From contig NZ_CAKLBP010000006.1 of assembly GCF_920984665.1 (NCBI RefSeq), positions 186,001 to 250,000 of the forward strand: a stretch of 64,000 bases of DNA, given 5' to 3'. The DNA is from Pedobacter sp. Leaf170 (GTDB lineage: Bacteria > Bacteroidota > Bacteroidia > Sphingobacteriales > Sphingobacteriaceae). Position 1 is the stretch's first letter, and each line of letters opens with the position of its first letter. The notes beneath the pieces are model-generated. The model was given only the letters and a program-made list of their open reading frames with translations, was not told the origin of the DNA and made no database searches. Below, in pieces: positions 16,508 through 25,878 of this stretch. The position numbers and the translations under genes are program-made.

Positions 16508-17881
16508 TTAAAGTAAAATTCCACTTAAGAATAATATCGCGAAAGAAAAGTAGATTATCAAGCCAGTAACATCAACTAGTGTTGCCACAAAGGGCGTTGA
16601 TGAAACTGCAGGGTCTGCTCCTACTTTTTTAAGCAAAAGCGGCAACATTGAGCCCATTAATGTTCCCCATAAAACCACTCCAATTAACGAGCAACCAACT
16701 ACTAAACCAATTCTAACATAATGATCGGTAAAGCCTGGCATAAAAAGGTTCCAGCTGGCAATTACGGCAAAACTCAGCAAGCATAAAGTTCCGCCTAGTA
16801 ACATACCCGAAAAAATTTCCCTTCGCATTACGTTCCACCAATCTCTAACCGTTACTTCGCCTAAAGCCATCGCCTGGATTATTAATGTTGCAGCCTGCGA
16901 ACCGCTATTTCCTCCGCTAGAAATAATTAAAGGGATAAATGTAGCCAGTATAACCACTTTTGCAATCTGGCTTTCGAAGTTTGACATTGCCGCTATGGTT
17001 AGTAATTCACCAAAAAACAATACAATTAACCAAACCACACGCTTCTTATAAAGCTCAAAAACCGGAACATCTAAATATGGCTCGTCTAAAGCCTGCGAAC
17101 CACCAATTTTATGAATATCCTCTGTGTATTCTTCATTGGCAATCCATAAAATATCATCAACAGTAACAATACCTAAGAGGATATTTTGCTCATCAACAAC
17201 AGGTAAAGCAACACGGTTATTCATTCTAAAAATACTGATAGCATCTTCCTGGGGGTCGTTTGCTTTTAAAGCGATAAAACGTTTATCGGTAAGTTCACCA
17301 ATTATGGCTTCAGGATCTGCCAGCAAAACTTCCCTAATCCTAATATCATCAAGCAATACACCGTCTTTATCAATAACGTAAACTACATCAATGGTTTCAG
17401 AATTTTTACCATAACGCCTAATGTGCGCCAAAACCCTGGTAATAGACCATTCCGGTTTAACAGCAATGTAATCTGGCGTCATTAAACGCCCAATACTGTA
17501 TTCATTGTAACCTAAAAGTGCCAGCGATTCCTTACGCTCTTCGGGAGGTAAAAGCGTAATCATTTTCTTAACCACATCACCCTTTAACTCACTAAAAAGT
17601 GCGGTACGGTCATCAGGAGGCAAATCTTTAATAATTTGATTTAGCTTATTGCCCGATAATTTTTTGATAATTCTTTCCTGGGTACGAAAATCGAGAATTC
17701 TGAAAACATTAACCGCTCTGTTTAAAGAAATCGTTTCAATAAATTTGGCTGCATGCTGCGGAAGTTCGTCAATCAATTCCTCCACATCCGAGATATTCAG
17801 TTCATCAAGATATCGCTTTAATGCTTTATCATTATCTTTTTCAAGTAGTTCCTGAATCTCCTCTACAACCAATTCTTCCAT
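16508..17881 (-). CDS. mgtE: Magnesium transporter MgtE
   Basis: This is a magnesium channel of about 457 residues. I start at ATG 17879-17881 and not at the TTG two codons earlier. The order is an N-terminal helical superfamily domain (about 1-125, LPPDDRTALFSEL), a CBS pair (about 130-255) that senses cytosolic magnesium, then five membrane helices. The pore motif SSGGNSGSQAATLIIQAMALGEV is fully present (split here only by reading), as is TVRDWWNVMRRE. It is followed closely by the HAD gene. No magnesium riboswitch is evident upstream. Confidence 0.95.
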   Translation of the reverse strand: MEELVVEEIQELLEKDNDKALKRYLDELNISDVEELIDELPQHAAKFIETISLNRAVNVFRILDFRTQERIIKKLSGNKLNQIIKDLPPDDRTALFSELKGDVVKKMITLLPPEERKESLALLGYNEYSIGRLMTPDYIAVKPEWSITRVLAHIRRYGKNSETIDVVYVIDKDGVLLDDIRIREVLLADPEAIIGELTDKRFIALKANDPQEDAISIFRMNNRVALPVVDEQNILLGIVTVDDILWIANEEYTEDIHKIGGSQALDEPYLDVPVFELYKKRVVWLIVLFFGELLTIAAMSNFESQIAKVVILATFIPLIISSGGNSGSQAATLIIQAMALGEVTVRDWWNVMRREIFSGMLLGGTLCLLSFAVIASWNLFMPGFTDHYVRIGLVVGCSLIGVVLWGTLMGSMLPLLLKKVGADPAVSSTPFVATLVDVTGLIIYFSFAILFLSGILL

Positions 17882-18256
17882 AAGCAAATTAATATTTTTT
17901 TACATGCTAAAACCTCTGTTAACGGTTCGCAAAGGTGCGGTTTTATTTTCTAAAATGCCAATTTTGGCGTTAAGGCAGCGTTAATTTTAAGTAAAGCAGT
18001 TGCTGTAACTCGGTTTTAGGTCAGTCCTGCTTTCCGCTAAATCTTTCTCGCCGAAAAGCTCAAAAGGATACCGCTGCAATAAGGTTTAATTAACAAAGTT
18101 TGCACACATTTGTTATTTCAGTTTGCAAAAAGCAGATTAAAGTTTGCGCTAAATTTTGTTTATTAAAGGCAATCAACACAAAATCAATAAGTTATTAAGG
18201 ATGGTTAAAATAGCAACATTAGCTTTCAAATTAAGTAAACTAACATTTTGATTCTA
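17882..18256. other. Gene-free region of about 375 bp before tRNA-Arg
   Basis: It holds one family A repeat copy at 18026-18084 and otherwise only AT-rich sequence. No open frame of note was seen. Confidence 0.6.
18026..18084 (-). repeat. Imperfect inverted-repeat family A, short-loop copy
   Basis: CCTGCTTTCCGCTAAATCTT and, after a 12-base loop with CGCCG, AAAAGGATACCGCTGCAAT then AAGG form imperfect arms. It is the compact version of the elements at 43605 and 63298. Confidence 0.55.
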
Positions 18257-18264
18257 TATATTTG
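18257..18264 (+). promoter_or_regulatory. -7 box TATATTTG for tRNA-Arg
   Basis: A TAnnTTTG match ends 9 bases before the tRNA 5' end, the expected spacing for a tRNA promoter in this phylum. Confidence 0.6.
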
Positions 18265-18273
18265 CATCGTTTT

Positions 18274-18345
18274 GCTCCCGTAGTTCAATGGATAGAATTA
18301 TGGTTTCCGGTACCATCGATATGAGTTCGAATCTCGTCGGGAGCA
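18274..18345 (+). tRNA. tRNA-Arg (anticodon CCG)
   Basis: A 72-nt cloverleaf was folded by eye. The acceptor stem is GCTCCCG/CGGGAGC. The D arm is GTTC/GAAT. The anticodon stem ATGGT/ACCAT has loop TTCCGGT, with anticodon CCG at 18307-18309. The T arm is ATGAG-TTCGAAT-CTCGT. The discriminator is A and CCA is not encoded. It reads CGG arginine codons. Confidence 0.96.
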
Positions 18346-18352
18346 CAATTTA

Positions 18353-18380
18353 AAAGCTACAATTAATGTTGTGGCTTTTT
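18353..18380 (+). terminator. Intrinsic terminator after tRNA-Arg
   Basis: AAAGCTACAA / TTGTGGCTTT form a 10-bp stem containing one G-T pair, with a 6-base loop and a trailing T run, 8 bases past the tRNA. Confidence 0.82.
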
Positions 18381-18461
18381 GTATTTGTAAATCCATTTAA
18401 ATTATTTGCTTAAAGACCATTGTGCCTTACAGCTACTAAGCTTAGTTCAAAACCCGGCATC

Positions 18462-19244
18462 TCATTTATCCCGACTAATATAATACTCTGCTAATTCGTT
18501 TGGTTTATCGGTATTAATCCAATCTACACCTAAACGTTCTAAAATCATCCAGGCATTACGATTGTCGGCTGTTGCCCAAAACCTAAAAGGCTTGCCTGCA
18601 TTGTGCGCATCATTAATTAGTTTTTCAAGCTTCGCATAATCGGCTGGTGTGGGTTCGTCCGTTCCGTTCCAAGCCGTATATTTTTTAATGTTTTGACTAA
18701 TCATGCCTACTCTTTTAAGCTGATTCTGAGTATAGCTGGTTTCTGGTCTGCCATCAAAGAAGATGTATTCTGGCCAATTTGCGAAATCTACAGGCTGAGG
18801 CATATCTCCGCTTATTACAATTTTTATAGCCTCAGGATTTCTCACAATATTAAAAACCTTCTCAAACTCCTTTAATTCTATAATTAGTTTTTTAAGTACG
18901 TTAACATGGTCTTCTTTTATATCGATAACCAATTGCAGATGTTTTGTTCTATCTTTAAAAGCATGGTGATTATGCGCTTTAAATAACTCAGCCAATGGAG
19001 ATAAATACAATGATTTTAAGGTTTTTAGAATATTGATTTCTTTAGCTTCATGCGCTACATACAATTCTCCATCTTTTAAAAAAACATCGGCTTCTATCGA
19101 ATTCATCCCAGCCTTGTATGCCATAACTAATGGTAAATTTTGATGATAATCGTTATGACTGTGCCCTTTGCTTTTAACATTTTGAGCCAATGTAGAAACC
19201 GATAATAAAATTATAAAAGCAAGGCTGGATAGAATTATTCTCAT
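18462..19244 (-). CDS. Secreted glycerophosphodiester/PI-PLC-like phosphodiesterase
   Basis: This is a 260-residue exported protein with a signal peptide (residues 1-20, ending STLAQ). The motif GHSHNDYHQ has His28, His30 and Asp32, followed by NSIEADVFLKDGELYVAHE. Together these are the GDPD/PI-PLC TIM-barrel signature, with Glu and Asp binding the metal. LQLVIDIKED and DKPNELAEYY are further conserved blocks. It probably releases alcohols from phosphodiesters in the periplasm; the exact substrate is unknown. It stands alone and is divergent to map. Confidence 0.82.
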   Translation of the reverse strand: MRIILSSLAFIILLSVSTLAQNVKSKGHSHNDYHQNLPLVMAYKAGMNSIEADVFLKDGELYVAHEAKEINILKTLKSLYLSPLAELFKAHNHHAFKDRTKHLQLVIDIKEDHVNVLKKLIIELKEFEKVFNIVRNPEAIKIVISGDMPQPVDFANWPEYIFFDGRPETSYTQNQLKRVGMISQNIKKYTAWNGTDEPTPADYAKLEKLINDAHNAGKPFRFWATADNRNAWMILERLGVDWINTDKPNELAEYYISRDK

Positions 19245-19420
19245 GGATGATTGTAAGTTGCTGACAAATTAAATAATATTACTTTGATTTCAACTATGCT
19301 TAAACCAAGAGACGGAAACATCCTTTGTATCAAAATGGATTATTGACAGACTTCAACAGAAATAATGAATAATCTTCTTGCTGCTTAATCATAATCAAAA
19401 GCTTTTAAAAAACTAATTGT

Positions 19421-19428
19421 TATTTTTG
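19421..19428 (+). promoter_or_regulatory. -7 box TATTTTTG abutting map
   Basis: The box ends 5 bases before the map ATG at 19434, which predicts a leaderless transcript. Confidence 0.5.
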
Positions 19429-19433
19429 CGGCA

Positions 19434-20228
19434 ATGATTATTTACAAAACCGATGAACAAGTAGAACTGATGAAAATCAGTGCGCTTCTGGTAAGCAATA
19501 CTTTGGCAGAAATTGCAAAAATTTTACGTCCGGGTTTAGCGACAATTGAGATTGATAAACTGGCAAATGAATATATTTTGGATAATGGCGCTGTGCCTTC
19601 TTTCTACAACTACAGCGGCTTTCCACACCATATTATAACTTCTGTTAACGATGTTGTTGTACATGGATTTCCGGGCAAAGAAATATTAAAAGATGGCGAT
19701 ATTATCTCTGTTGATGTTGGCGTTATCAAAAACGAATATCACGGAGACCATGCTTATACATTTGTAATTGGCGATGCCAGCGAAGAAATTTTAAAGCTGG
19801 TAAGAACCACCAAAGAATCCCTTTTTATAGGCATTAACGAAGCGGTTGCTGGTAAGCGATTGGGCGATATTGGTTTTGCTATTCAAAATCATAATGAAAA
19901 ACAAGGCTATGGTGTTGTTAGAGATTTTGTTGGTCACGGACTTGGGAAAAGCATGCATGAAGCGCCGCAAGTGCCAAATTACGGCAAACGTGGAAGCGGT
20001 TTAATGCTAAAAGAAAACCTGACTATGGCTATTGAGCCCATGATTAATTTGGGCAAAAAAGATGTATTTATCGAAAAAGATGGTTGGACGGTGAGAACCG
20101 TTGATGGAAAACCATCCGTACATTTTGAACACGATGTTTGTGTTAAAAAAGGCAAAGCACTTATTTTATCTGATTACAGCCCAATCGAAGCAGCTGAGCA
20201 AAATAATATCAATTTAAAAGTTAGCTAG
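19434..20228 (+). CDS. map: Type I methionine aminopeptidase
   Basis: It removes the initiator methionine from nascent proteins. The 264-residue length fits a type I enzyme without a zinc-finger extension. The five metal ligands are all visible: Asp94, Asp105, His168, Glu201 and Glu232. HGFPG near residue 77 carries the substrate-facing His. The start is the only good ATG and lies directly after a -7 box. An ApbE gene follows 14 bases on. A second map copy near the ribosomal protein genes is common in this group, so this may be a paralogue. Confidence 0.95.
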   Translation: MIIYKTDEQVELMKISALLVSNTLAEIAKILRPGLATIEIDKLANEYILDNGAVPSFYNYSGFPHHIITSVNDVVVHGFPGKEILKDGDIISVDVGVIKNEYHGDHAYTFVIGDASEEILKLVRTTKESLFIGINEAVAGKRLGDIGFAIQNHNEKQGYGVVRDFVGHGLGKSMHEAPQVPNYGKRGSGLMLKENLTMAIEPMINLGKKDVFIEKDGWTVRTVDGKPSVHFEHDVCVKKGKALILSDYSPIEAAEQNNINLKVS

Positions 20229-20241
20229 CTCATTACAAGAT

Positions 20242-21243
20242 TTGAAATTCTACAGCATAATTGCATTATTTTTTTTAGGTTTTAGCAGTAACGCACAGGT
20301 TTTGAGAAAGAAAACCACCATGCTAATGGGCGGTCGATTTGAAATTACCATTGTTGCAAAAACTGCTGTATTTGCCGAGCAAAATATAGACACCATTATA
20401 AATGAAATTAGCAGAATTGAGTATCTAATTTCTGATTGGAAACCAAATTCACAGGTTTCGGAAGTGAATAGAAATGCTGGAGAGAAGCCTGTAAAAGTTG
20501 ATAAAGAGGTTTTTGAGCTTACCAAACGAGCAATTAAACTATCGCAACTTACAAACGGTGCTTTCGACATCAGCTTTGCTGCGATGGATAAAATCTGGAA
20601 GTTTGATGGATCGATGACTGAAATCCCATCTGTTGATGAAATTAGGAAATCTGTAGAAAAAGTTGGCTACAAAAACATCATTCTCGATAGTGTAAACTCC
20701 ACAATTTTTTTAAGTAAAAAAGGCATGAAAATTGGCTTTGGCGCTTTAGGAGAAGGTTACGCAGCAGATAAATGTCGCAACATGATGCTTGCCAAGGGAA
20801 TTAAGGCCGGAATTGTAAACGCAACCGGCGATATGAGCACATGGGGAAAGCAACCTAATGGCAAAAAATGGCTTGTTGGCATCACCAACCCATATAATAA
20901 AGATAGCCTTTTCGCCGCCGTTCCGCTTTACAATAAGGCTATTGTAAGTTCTGGCAGCTACGAAAAGTTTGTAATTTTCGATGGCAAACGATATTCTCAC
21001 ATTATAAATCCGGCTACCGGCTACCCGGCTACCGGACTAAGCGGTGTTACGGTTTTCGGTCCGGATGCTGAATTGGCAAACGGATTAAGCACTTCGATAA
21101 TGGTTTTAGGTAAACATGCAGGATTAAATTTCATTAAGCAATTTCCTAAATATAGTTGCATTATGTTTAGCGACAACGGCGAGATTTTTCTATCCGATAA
21201 TCTGGTTAAAAGGACTGTAGAACGCTGGAAAAAAATGCTTTAA
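20242..21243 (+). CDS. apbE: FAD:protein FMN transferase, exported ApbE
   Basis: It transfers FMN from FAD onto a Ser/Thr of extracytoplasmic proteins. The 333 residues begin with a signal peptide (1-19), from a TTG codon at 20242; no nearer ATG preserves the signal. Core blocks include FGALGEGYAAD (166-176), NATGDMSTWGKQPNG and SHIINPATGYP. In the magnesium loop the usual ADALST reads ANGLST, so the Asp ligand is Asn280 while Thr284 is kept. I believe related Bacteroidota ApbEs share this. It converges on an operon encoding a PepSY reductase and a DUF2271 protein with a flavinylation-like motif, its likely targets. Confidence 0.9.
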   Translation: MKFYSIIALFFLGFSSNAQVLRKKTTMLMGGRFEITIVAKTAVFAEQNIDTIINEISRIEYLISDWKPNSQVSEVNRNAGEKPVKVDKEVFELTKRAIKLSQLTNGAFDISFAAMDKIWKFDGSMTEIPSVDEIRKSVEKVGYKNIILDSVNSTIFLSKKGMKIGFGALGEGYAADKCRNMMLAKGIKAGIVNATGDMSTWGKQPNGKKWLVGITNPYNKDSLFAAVPLYNKAIVSSGSYEKFVIFDGKRYSHIINPATGYPATGLSGVTVFGPDAELANGLSTSIMVLGKHAGLNFIKQFPKYSCIMFSDNGEIFLSDNLVKRTVERWKKML

Positions 21244-21285
21244 CTATGTCAGCATTTTTCAAGACCCATTATAAGTCTTTTAATT

Positions 21286-23475
21286 TTAATAACAATCCAT
21301 CAATACCTGTCCGTGAGATTGATAAAAACTGACGCTTTTCCCCTCATGCTTTTGGCACAACGCTTCAAGCCATTCAATTACATCTTTTTGCATACTTAAA
21401 GAGCCGCAAAGCATTATTACAGCCCCGTCTTTTAGCGCAGAATAAATCGTTTCAGCATCTCGGGAAAGCAAATCTTTAACATATTGTTTTTCGCCTTCAC
21501 GAGACAAGGCTATGCTTAGTTTAGTCAGTTTATCCGCATCAGATTTCAGGGCATTTTCGTAGAGCTCAAAAGAAACTTTATTTCTGAAACCGCAATAAAG
21601 GTGAATATCTCTGCCATCTCCAAACTGATTTATCATCCCTAAAAAAGGTGCAATTCCGGTTCCGTTAGAAACCATAATTACTGTTTTTGCCTTTAAAGGA
21701 AAATGAAAATGCTCATTTCTTAAAAGTGCTGCATTTAAGGTTTGTCCATCTTCTAGTGCATGTAAAAATCTTGAACCTAAACCATTTTCATGCAACTTAA
21801 CGCTCAGCTGAACATCTTTACCAATTTTACCGATTGAGTATTGTCTTTCGCGATGATCGTTTGCAGGATAGATAGAAAGTAAATCGCCGGAAGTAAATTT
21901 TATACCTTTTACAGGCTTTAAGCGAACAATAAAAGAAGTTTCTTCATGACTTGAAATCTTTTTTTCTACAACTGTAAACTGATGTAATTTTACTGGTTTA
22001 GTTTCTAAAAGTTTTGATAAAGATGTGGATTCTACATTAGAACTTTGCGCCCACAATGTAGCCCACTTCATAAAATCTTCAGGAGATCTATCGTTAACGG
22101 TATGTATTTCGAGCAATGGTTTTGCCCAGTTTTGCTGCGATAAAGCATTATTTACTTCGTAACCAAATTTGCAAAAATCGGGATAGGCATGCGAGCCAAA
22201 AGCAACAACCGAAAAATCAATATGATTTGCCTGCCGGAATTTATCTAAAAGCTTTAAAAATTTAGTTGAATTTGTTGGCGCATCGCCAATACCATAAGTT
22301 GCTGTTAAAATAATGAGTTGCTTGGCTTTTGGGAAAACTTTATAATGATTTAGTTGCCCGATAAAAGATGTTTTCCCACTTTTCGATAACAGCTGGTGAA
22401 TGGCTTTTGCAAAACGAAAAGTTGTTCCATTTTCAGAACCAACTAAAATGATATATTCTGCCTGCTCTGCTTTATATTTATTTTTAACCTGATTAGATCT
22501 TCTTTTCCACCAAATAGCAAAGCCTGAATAAATAAAAAAAAGAATATTTGCTGATGCGACCGCTAGAACAATTGCCCAGATTGCATTTGTTCTACCGGTA
22601 TGCAAATCCATACTTAATGCAGTTAGCAATTTAGCATTCGAATATCGCTGCTCAGTTAGTACCTCGCCTGAAATTTGGTTTATGGTTAATTCCCTATCCT
22701 CAAGTTTTAATGTAAAATAATCTTCTACATCTTCAGAAAACGGAAACTCGATTGATTTTAGGCTGGATAATTTGGTGTTTTTAAAAATTTCAAAATCTGC
22801 AGTTTTCTTTTCTGGATTGGTTTTTAAAGCATCAATATTAACTTTATGAGAAATTTTCTGTTCTTTAATAATCTCGAAAGTCTGCAACGATAAGATAGTT
22901 CCACTAATTGAAATGATGATTATCGGAATTAGTAAAAGCCTGCCTAAAACAACATGATAATATTGGGCGAAATTATCTTTAACAATTTTCGAAAAAAAAT
23001 TTTTAAAACTTCTTTGGCGCTGTATAATTAAAACCGTTCCGGAGGTTGCAATGAGGAATAGCAAAAACGATGTTAAACCAATAAAGAAACGGCCAAGTTC
23101 ATGCAAAAAAAGTGAACGATGTAAGGCGGTTATCCATTGAAAAAATTCATTTTCTTTAGCAACCTTGCCTAAATTTTTTCCGGTTTTAGGGTTGATGTAG
23201 AATTTACCGGAATTATCACTTAAATCTGTAGCATCAACCACTACAAATTGATTATAATCAACCGTAACCTCAATAATATCGGTATAGTTATTTTTAAGAT
23301 TTGGAATAACATCAGCTATGCTAAGTTTATTGAAATCTTTAACCTTAAAAGGCTGAATTTTTTCGGTTACGGGCTTGAAAGAAAGGATGATACCCGTTAC
23401 AGATGCAAGAATTAAAAAAAGAAAAGAAGATACAGCAAATGCCAAGTGGCTATATCTCCATATTGAAATTGTCAT
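21286..23475 (-). CDS. PepSY-membrane / flavodoxin / FAD-NADPH reductase fusion
   Basis: This is a 729-residue three-part protein. Residues 1-340 are a PepSY-associated membrane region with about four helices and an extracytoplasmic part containing FYINPKTGKNLG. Residues 343-490 are a flavodoxin domain (ILVGSENGTTFRFA, TATYGIGDAPTNS). Residues 515-729 are a ferredoxin-reductase-like FAD/NADPH module (RQYSIG, VIMVSNGTGIAPFLGM, MLCGSLSMQKDV). The layout suggests electrons pass from cytosolic NADPH through FAD and FMN across the membrane. It follows the DUF2271 and ankyrin genes at 13 and 4 bases, so it is an operon. It may reduce ferric iron, metals or partner flavoproteins. Confidence 0.88.
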   Translation of the reverse strand: MTISIWRYSHLAFAVSSFLFLILASVTGIILSFKPVTEKIQPFKVKDFNKLSIADVIPNLKNNYTDIIEVTVDYNQFVVVDATDLSDNSGKFYINPKTGKNLGKVAKENEFFQWITALHRSLFLHELGRFFIGLTSFLLFLIATSGTVLIIQRQRSFKNFFSKIVKDNFAQYYHVVLGRLLLIPIIIISISGTILSLQTFEIIKEQKISHKVNIDALKTNPEKKTADFEIFKNTKLSSLKSIEFPFSEDVEDYFTLKLEDRELTINQISGEVLTEQRYSNAKLLTALSMDLHTGRTNAIWAIVLAVASANILFFIYSGFAIWWKRRSNQVKNKYKAEQAEYIILVGSENGTTFRFAKAIHQLLSKSGKTSFIGQLNHYKVFPKAKQLIILTATYGIGDAPTNSTKFLKLLDKFRQANHIDFSVVAFGSHAYPDFCKFGYEVNNALSQQNWAKPLLEIHTVNDRSPEDFMKWATLWAQSSNVESTSLSKLLETKPVKLHQFTVVEKKISSHEETSFIVRLKPVKGIKFTSGDLLSIYPANDHRERQYSIGKIGKDVQLSVKLHENGLGSRFLHALEDGQTLNAALLRNEHFHFPLKAKTVIMVSNGTGIAPFLGMINQFGDGRDIHLYCGFRNKVSFELYENALKSDADKLTKLSIALSREGEKQYVKDLLSRDAETIYSALKDGAVIMLCGSLSMQKDVIEWLEALCQKHEGKSVSFYQSHGQVLMDCY

Positions 23476-23488
23476 TTAAAAGCCTTTA

Positions 23489-23974
23489 TTAGTTCGCTAT
23501 TAAACGAACATATCTAATATAACCAGTACCTTCAGTTTTAGCGGCAATACCTTCTGTAGTTAAAGGCACTTCTAAATCTTTAACGATGTATTTTTTATCT
23601 TCAACAGCCGATTCAAAACGTAAAGTATAACCTTTGTTAATTTTGGAATTTTCAATCTCAAAGGTAGTAACACTTCTATCACCTCCTGTTACCGAAGCGC
23701 CAGTAATTGCACTTAGGTTTGTAGGTTTCTTTTTATAAAATTTGTGCCATTCTTTAACATCAGGATACCATTTTTTATCAGAACCCATAACATAAAGTGT
23801 TTTTTCGTAAGCACCCTTAGCATCAACTAAAGAAACAACAATATAGGCTCCTTCTCCAACATAATTGGTCATCTGCAACATACACTTGTATTTTGTAGTT
23901 TTTTGCGCCATAGATGCGTAAGAAGTTAAAAATACAATACCTAAGCCTAGGCATACTTTATAAATGCTATTCAT
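23489..23974 (-). CDS. DUF2271 exported protein, candidate ApbE flavinylation target
   Basis: This is a 161-residue secreted protein with a signal peptide (1-23, ending SMAQ). The body matches DUF2271. At residues 88-94 it carries SAITGAS, close to the ApbE target consensus Dxx(S/T)GA(S/T), with Thr91 as the possible FMN-bearing residue; the usual leading Asp is Ser88. It lies between the ankyrin gene and the membrane reductase and next to apbE. A periplasmic electron carrier or reductase subunit is the most economical reading; this is inference. Confidence 0.82.
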   Translation of the reverse strand: MNSIYKVCLGLGIVFLTSYASMAQKTTKYKCMLQMTNYVGEGAYIVVSLVDAKGAYEKTLYVMGSDKKWYPDVKEWHKFYKKKPTNLSAITGASVTGGDRSVTTFEIENSKINKGYTLRFESAVEDKKYIVKDLEVPLTTEGIAAKTEGTGYIRYVRLIAN

Positions 23975-23978
23975 TTTT

Positions 23979-25451
23979 TTATTTTAAAAAGTCAATCGAT
24001 ATTTTGTTCTTAGAAAGATATTCGTTTTCAGTAGCCAAATCATAAGGGGTTTCCTTAAATTCGGTTGTTACATCTTTTTTAGCTCCGATAGAAACCAGAT
24101 ATTTCATCAACTCAACATCTTTGGCGGTCATAGCAGCTTTGTGTAAAGCCGTGTAACCTTCTTTATTTTTAAGGTTAACATCAATTTTTAAGGGCTCAAT
24201 GCGTTTTAATAAGCCTAAATCATTTTTCGCAACCGCAAGATGGTACAATGAGTTACCATTATCCTGAACTTTTTTAATGTCGAAACCTTTTTCGGTTAGC
24301 AGTTTTAATTTAGCTTCAAAATCTTCCATACCGCGTGGGTTGTAAGCCTGAAAAAGATAAGCGGCAAGGTTATCACCATTTTTATCTATATGGTTTAAGT
24401 TTGCGCCTTTCTCAATTAAAAATTTTACCACTTCAGCAGAATTACCACGAACGGTGAAATCTAATGCAGAAACACCTTTAGCGTTTATTTGGTTGATGTC
24501 TTTAACATTTTTTGCCAATAGTTCGATTGTGGCTAAATCTTTGTTTGAAGCTGCAGCATTCATAAAAGCAGTATTTCCTTCTTTATCTGGTTGGTTCACA
24601 TCCACACCTTTTGACAGGAAATAGTTAATAATTTCTTCTTGTTTTGGTTTACGAACAATGTTGTGTAAAGCTGTTTCGCCATTGTTTCCAACTGCTGTTG
24701 GTTTGATTTTTAAGCTTTCTAAATATTGGAAAACTTCTAAACCATTTGATGTTCCTCGTCCGCCCTGACTAGCCATAATCATTGCATTATCCGTATATTT
24801 CACACCTTTCTGAAGCAATTTCTTCATTAACTCAATGTTACCACCTTTTGCAACGTAGTTGAAAGCAGTATTTCCGGCAGCATCCTTACTGTTTAAATCT
24901 AAGCCTTTAGCTACGAAATAATCCGTTAAGGTTAAATCTTTATCATTAGGGATTGCGATTAACAATGCATTTGCACCATCGTGATTTAGATCTTGCTTTA
25001 AATCCGAGCCGTTCTTTATCAATAAATCGTAAACCTTAGTGTTTTTTTGTCCGCCAGCCGCAGCAAAAGTTAATGCGGTATAGCCGTGGCTATCTTGAAT
25101 ATCAATTTTAGCACCATTTTTTAAAAGATATTCCATAACAGGAATGTTTCCTTTGGATGATGCCCAAATTAAATAGGTTCTGCTATCATGCGTTAATTTA
25201 TTAACATCGTTACCCGGCTGAGCCAAAAGATACAAAATTGACTCTGTTGGTGCACCACTATTTATCGCAAAAACAGTTGCATCAAAAGAAGAAGGATTTA
25301 ATTGTGACGGGCTACTGCCTTTCTCTATTTCTGCCTTAATGGTCGCTAAATCAGTATTCCCTTTCCAGAAAGCTTGATCAAAAAAAGCGTTCTTCTGAGC
25401 TTGCACAGTTAAGGAGGCAAAAGCTAAAATAGCAAAGATGATTTTTTTCAT
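23979..25451 (-). CDS. Exported ankyrin-repeat protein
   Basis: This is a 490-residue protein with a signal peptide (1-19, MKKIIFAILAFASLTVQAQ). About ten or more ankyrin repeats follow, for example HGYTALTFAAAGG, NGETALHNIVRKP and EGYTALHKAAMTAKD. Ankyrin solenoids usually bind proteins, and here the protein should act outside the cytoplasm. It is the first gene of the ankyrin-DUF2271-PepSY reductase operon, with a 4-base gap to DUF2271. It may be a scaffold for the flavin system. No catalytic motif is seen. Confidence 0.88.
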   Translation of the reverse strand: MKKIIFAILAFASLTVQAQKNAFFDQAFWKGNTDLATIKAEIEKGSSPSQLNPSSFDATVFAINSGAPTESILYLLAQPGNDVNKLTHDSRTYLIWASSKGNIPVMEYLLKNGAKIDIQDSHGYTALTFAAAGGQKNTKVYDLLIKNGSDLKQDLNHDGANALLIAIPNDKDLTLTDYFVAKGLDLNSKDAAGNTAFNYVAKGGNIELMKKLLQKGVKYTDNAMIMASQGGRGTSNGLEVFQYLESLKIKPTAVGNNGETALHNIVRKPKQEEIINYFLSKGVDVNQPDKEGNTAFMNAAASNKDLATIELLAKNVKDINQINAKGVSALDFTVRGNSAEVVKFLIEKGANLNHIDKNGDNLAAYLFQAYNPRGMEDFEAKLKLLTEKGFDIKKVQDNGNSLYHLAVAKNDLGLLKRIEPLKIDVNLKNKEGYTALHKAAMTAKDVELMKYLVSIGAKKDVTTEFKETPYDLATENEYLSKNKISIDFLK

Positions 25452-25878
25452 TTTAGAAGCTAAATATTATTGTGAGTATTCAATTCGTAATGGTTTTTAT
25501 TATTTCGGCTAAGTTAACAAGAATCATTCTAAATAAAGATTTATTTTGAATCAAATTGAGTACAACGGCTTGCTTAAAAAACCTCATTAAATCAAATTTA
25601 TTTATAAACAACTCTTTTATAATGATTTACAAAATAAATTTATTTATAAATAGTCTAAATAAATTATTTGTTACAACAAAAAGTTCAACCTTGAGGCTTA
25701 AATAATTTAGCTAAATTGTGAGTTAATTGGATAAACCGAATAGAGTTTAAAAGGAAAGACGAATGATAAGATCCTGACGATAGTGAGATAACATTAATTG
25801 AAATTATATGTTATGGGCATAAAAATCGTTATAACTATAAAATTATATTTTCATTTAAAACGTTAAACAGGATAAAAC
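25452..25878. other. Divergent intergenic region, 427 bp, AT-rich
   Basis: No gene was seen. A 15-bp direct repeat, AAATTTATTTATAAA, occurs at 25594-25608 and again at 25636-25650. The region must hold the divergent promoters of the ankyrin operon and the OmpA-like gene. I could not find a clean TAnnTTTG box for either. Confidence 0.6.

Noticed and set aside
17882..18025. Magnesium riboswitch upstream of mgtE
   Set aside because: I could not find a convincing multi-helix leader structure or conserved M-box or ykkC-like words.
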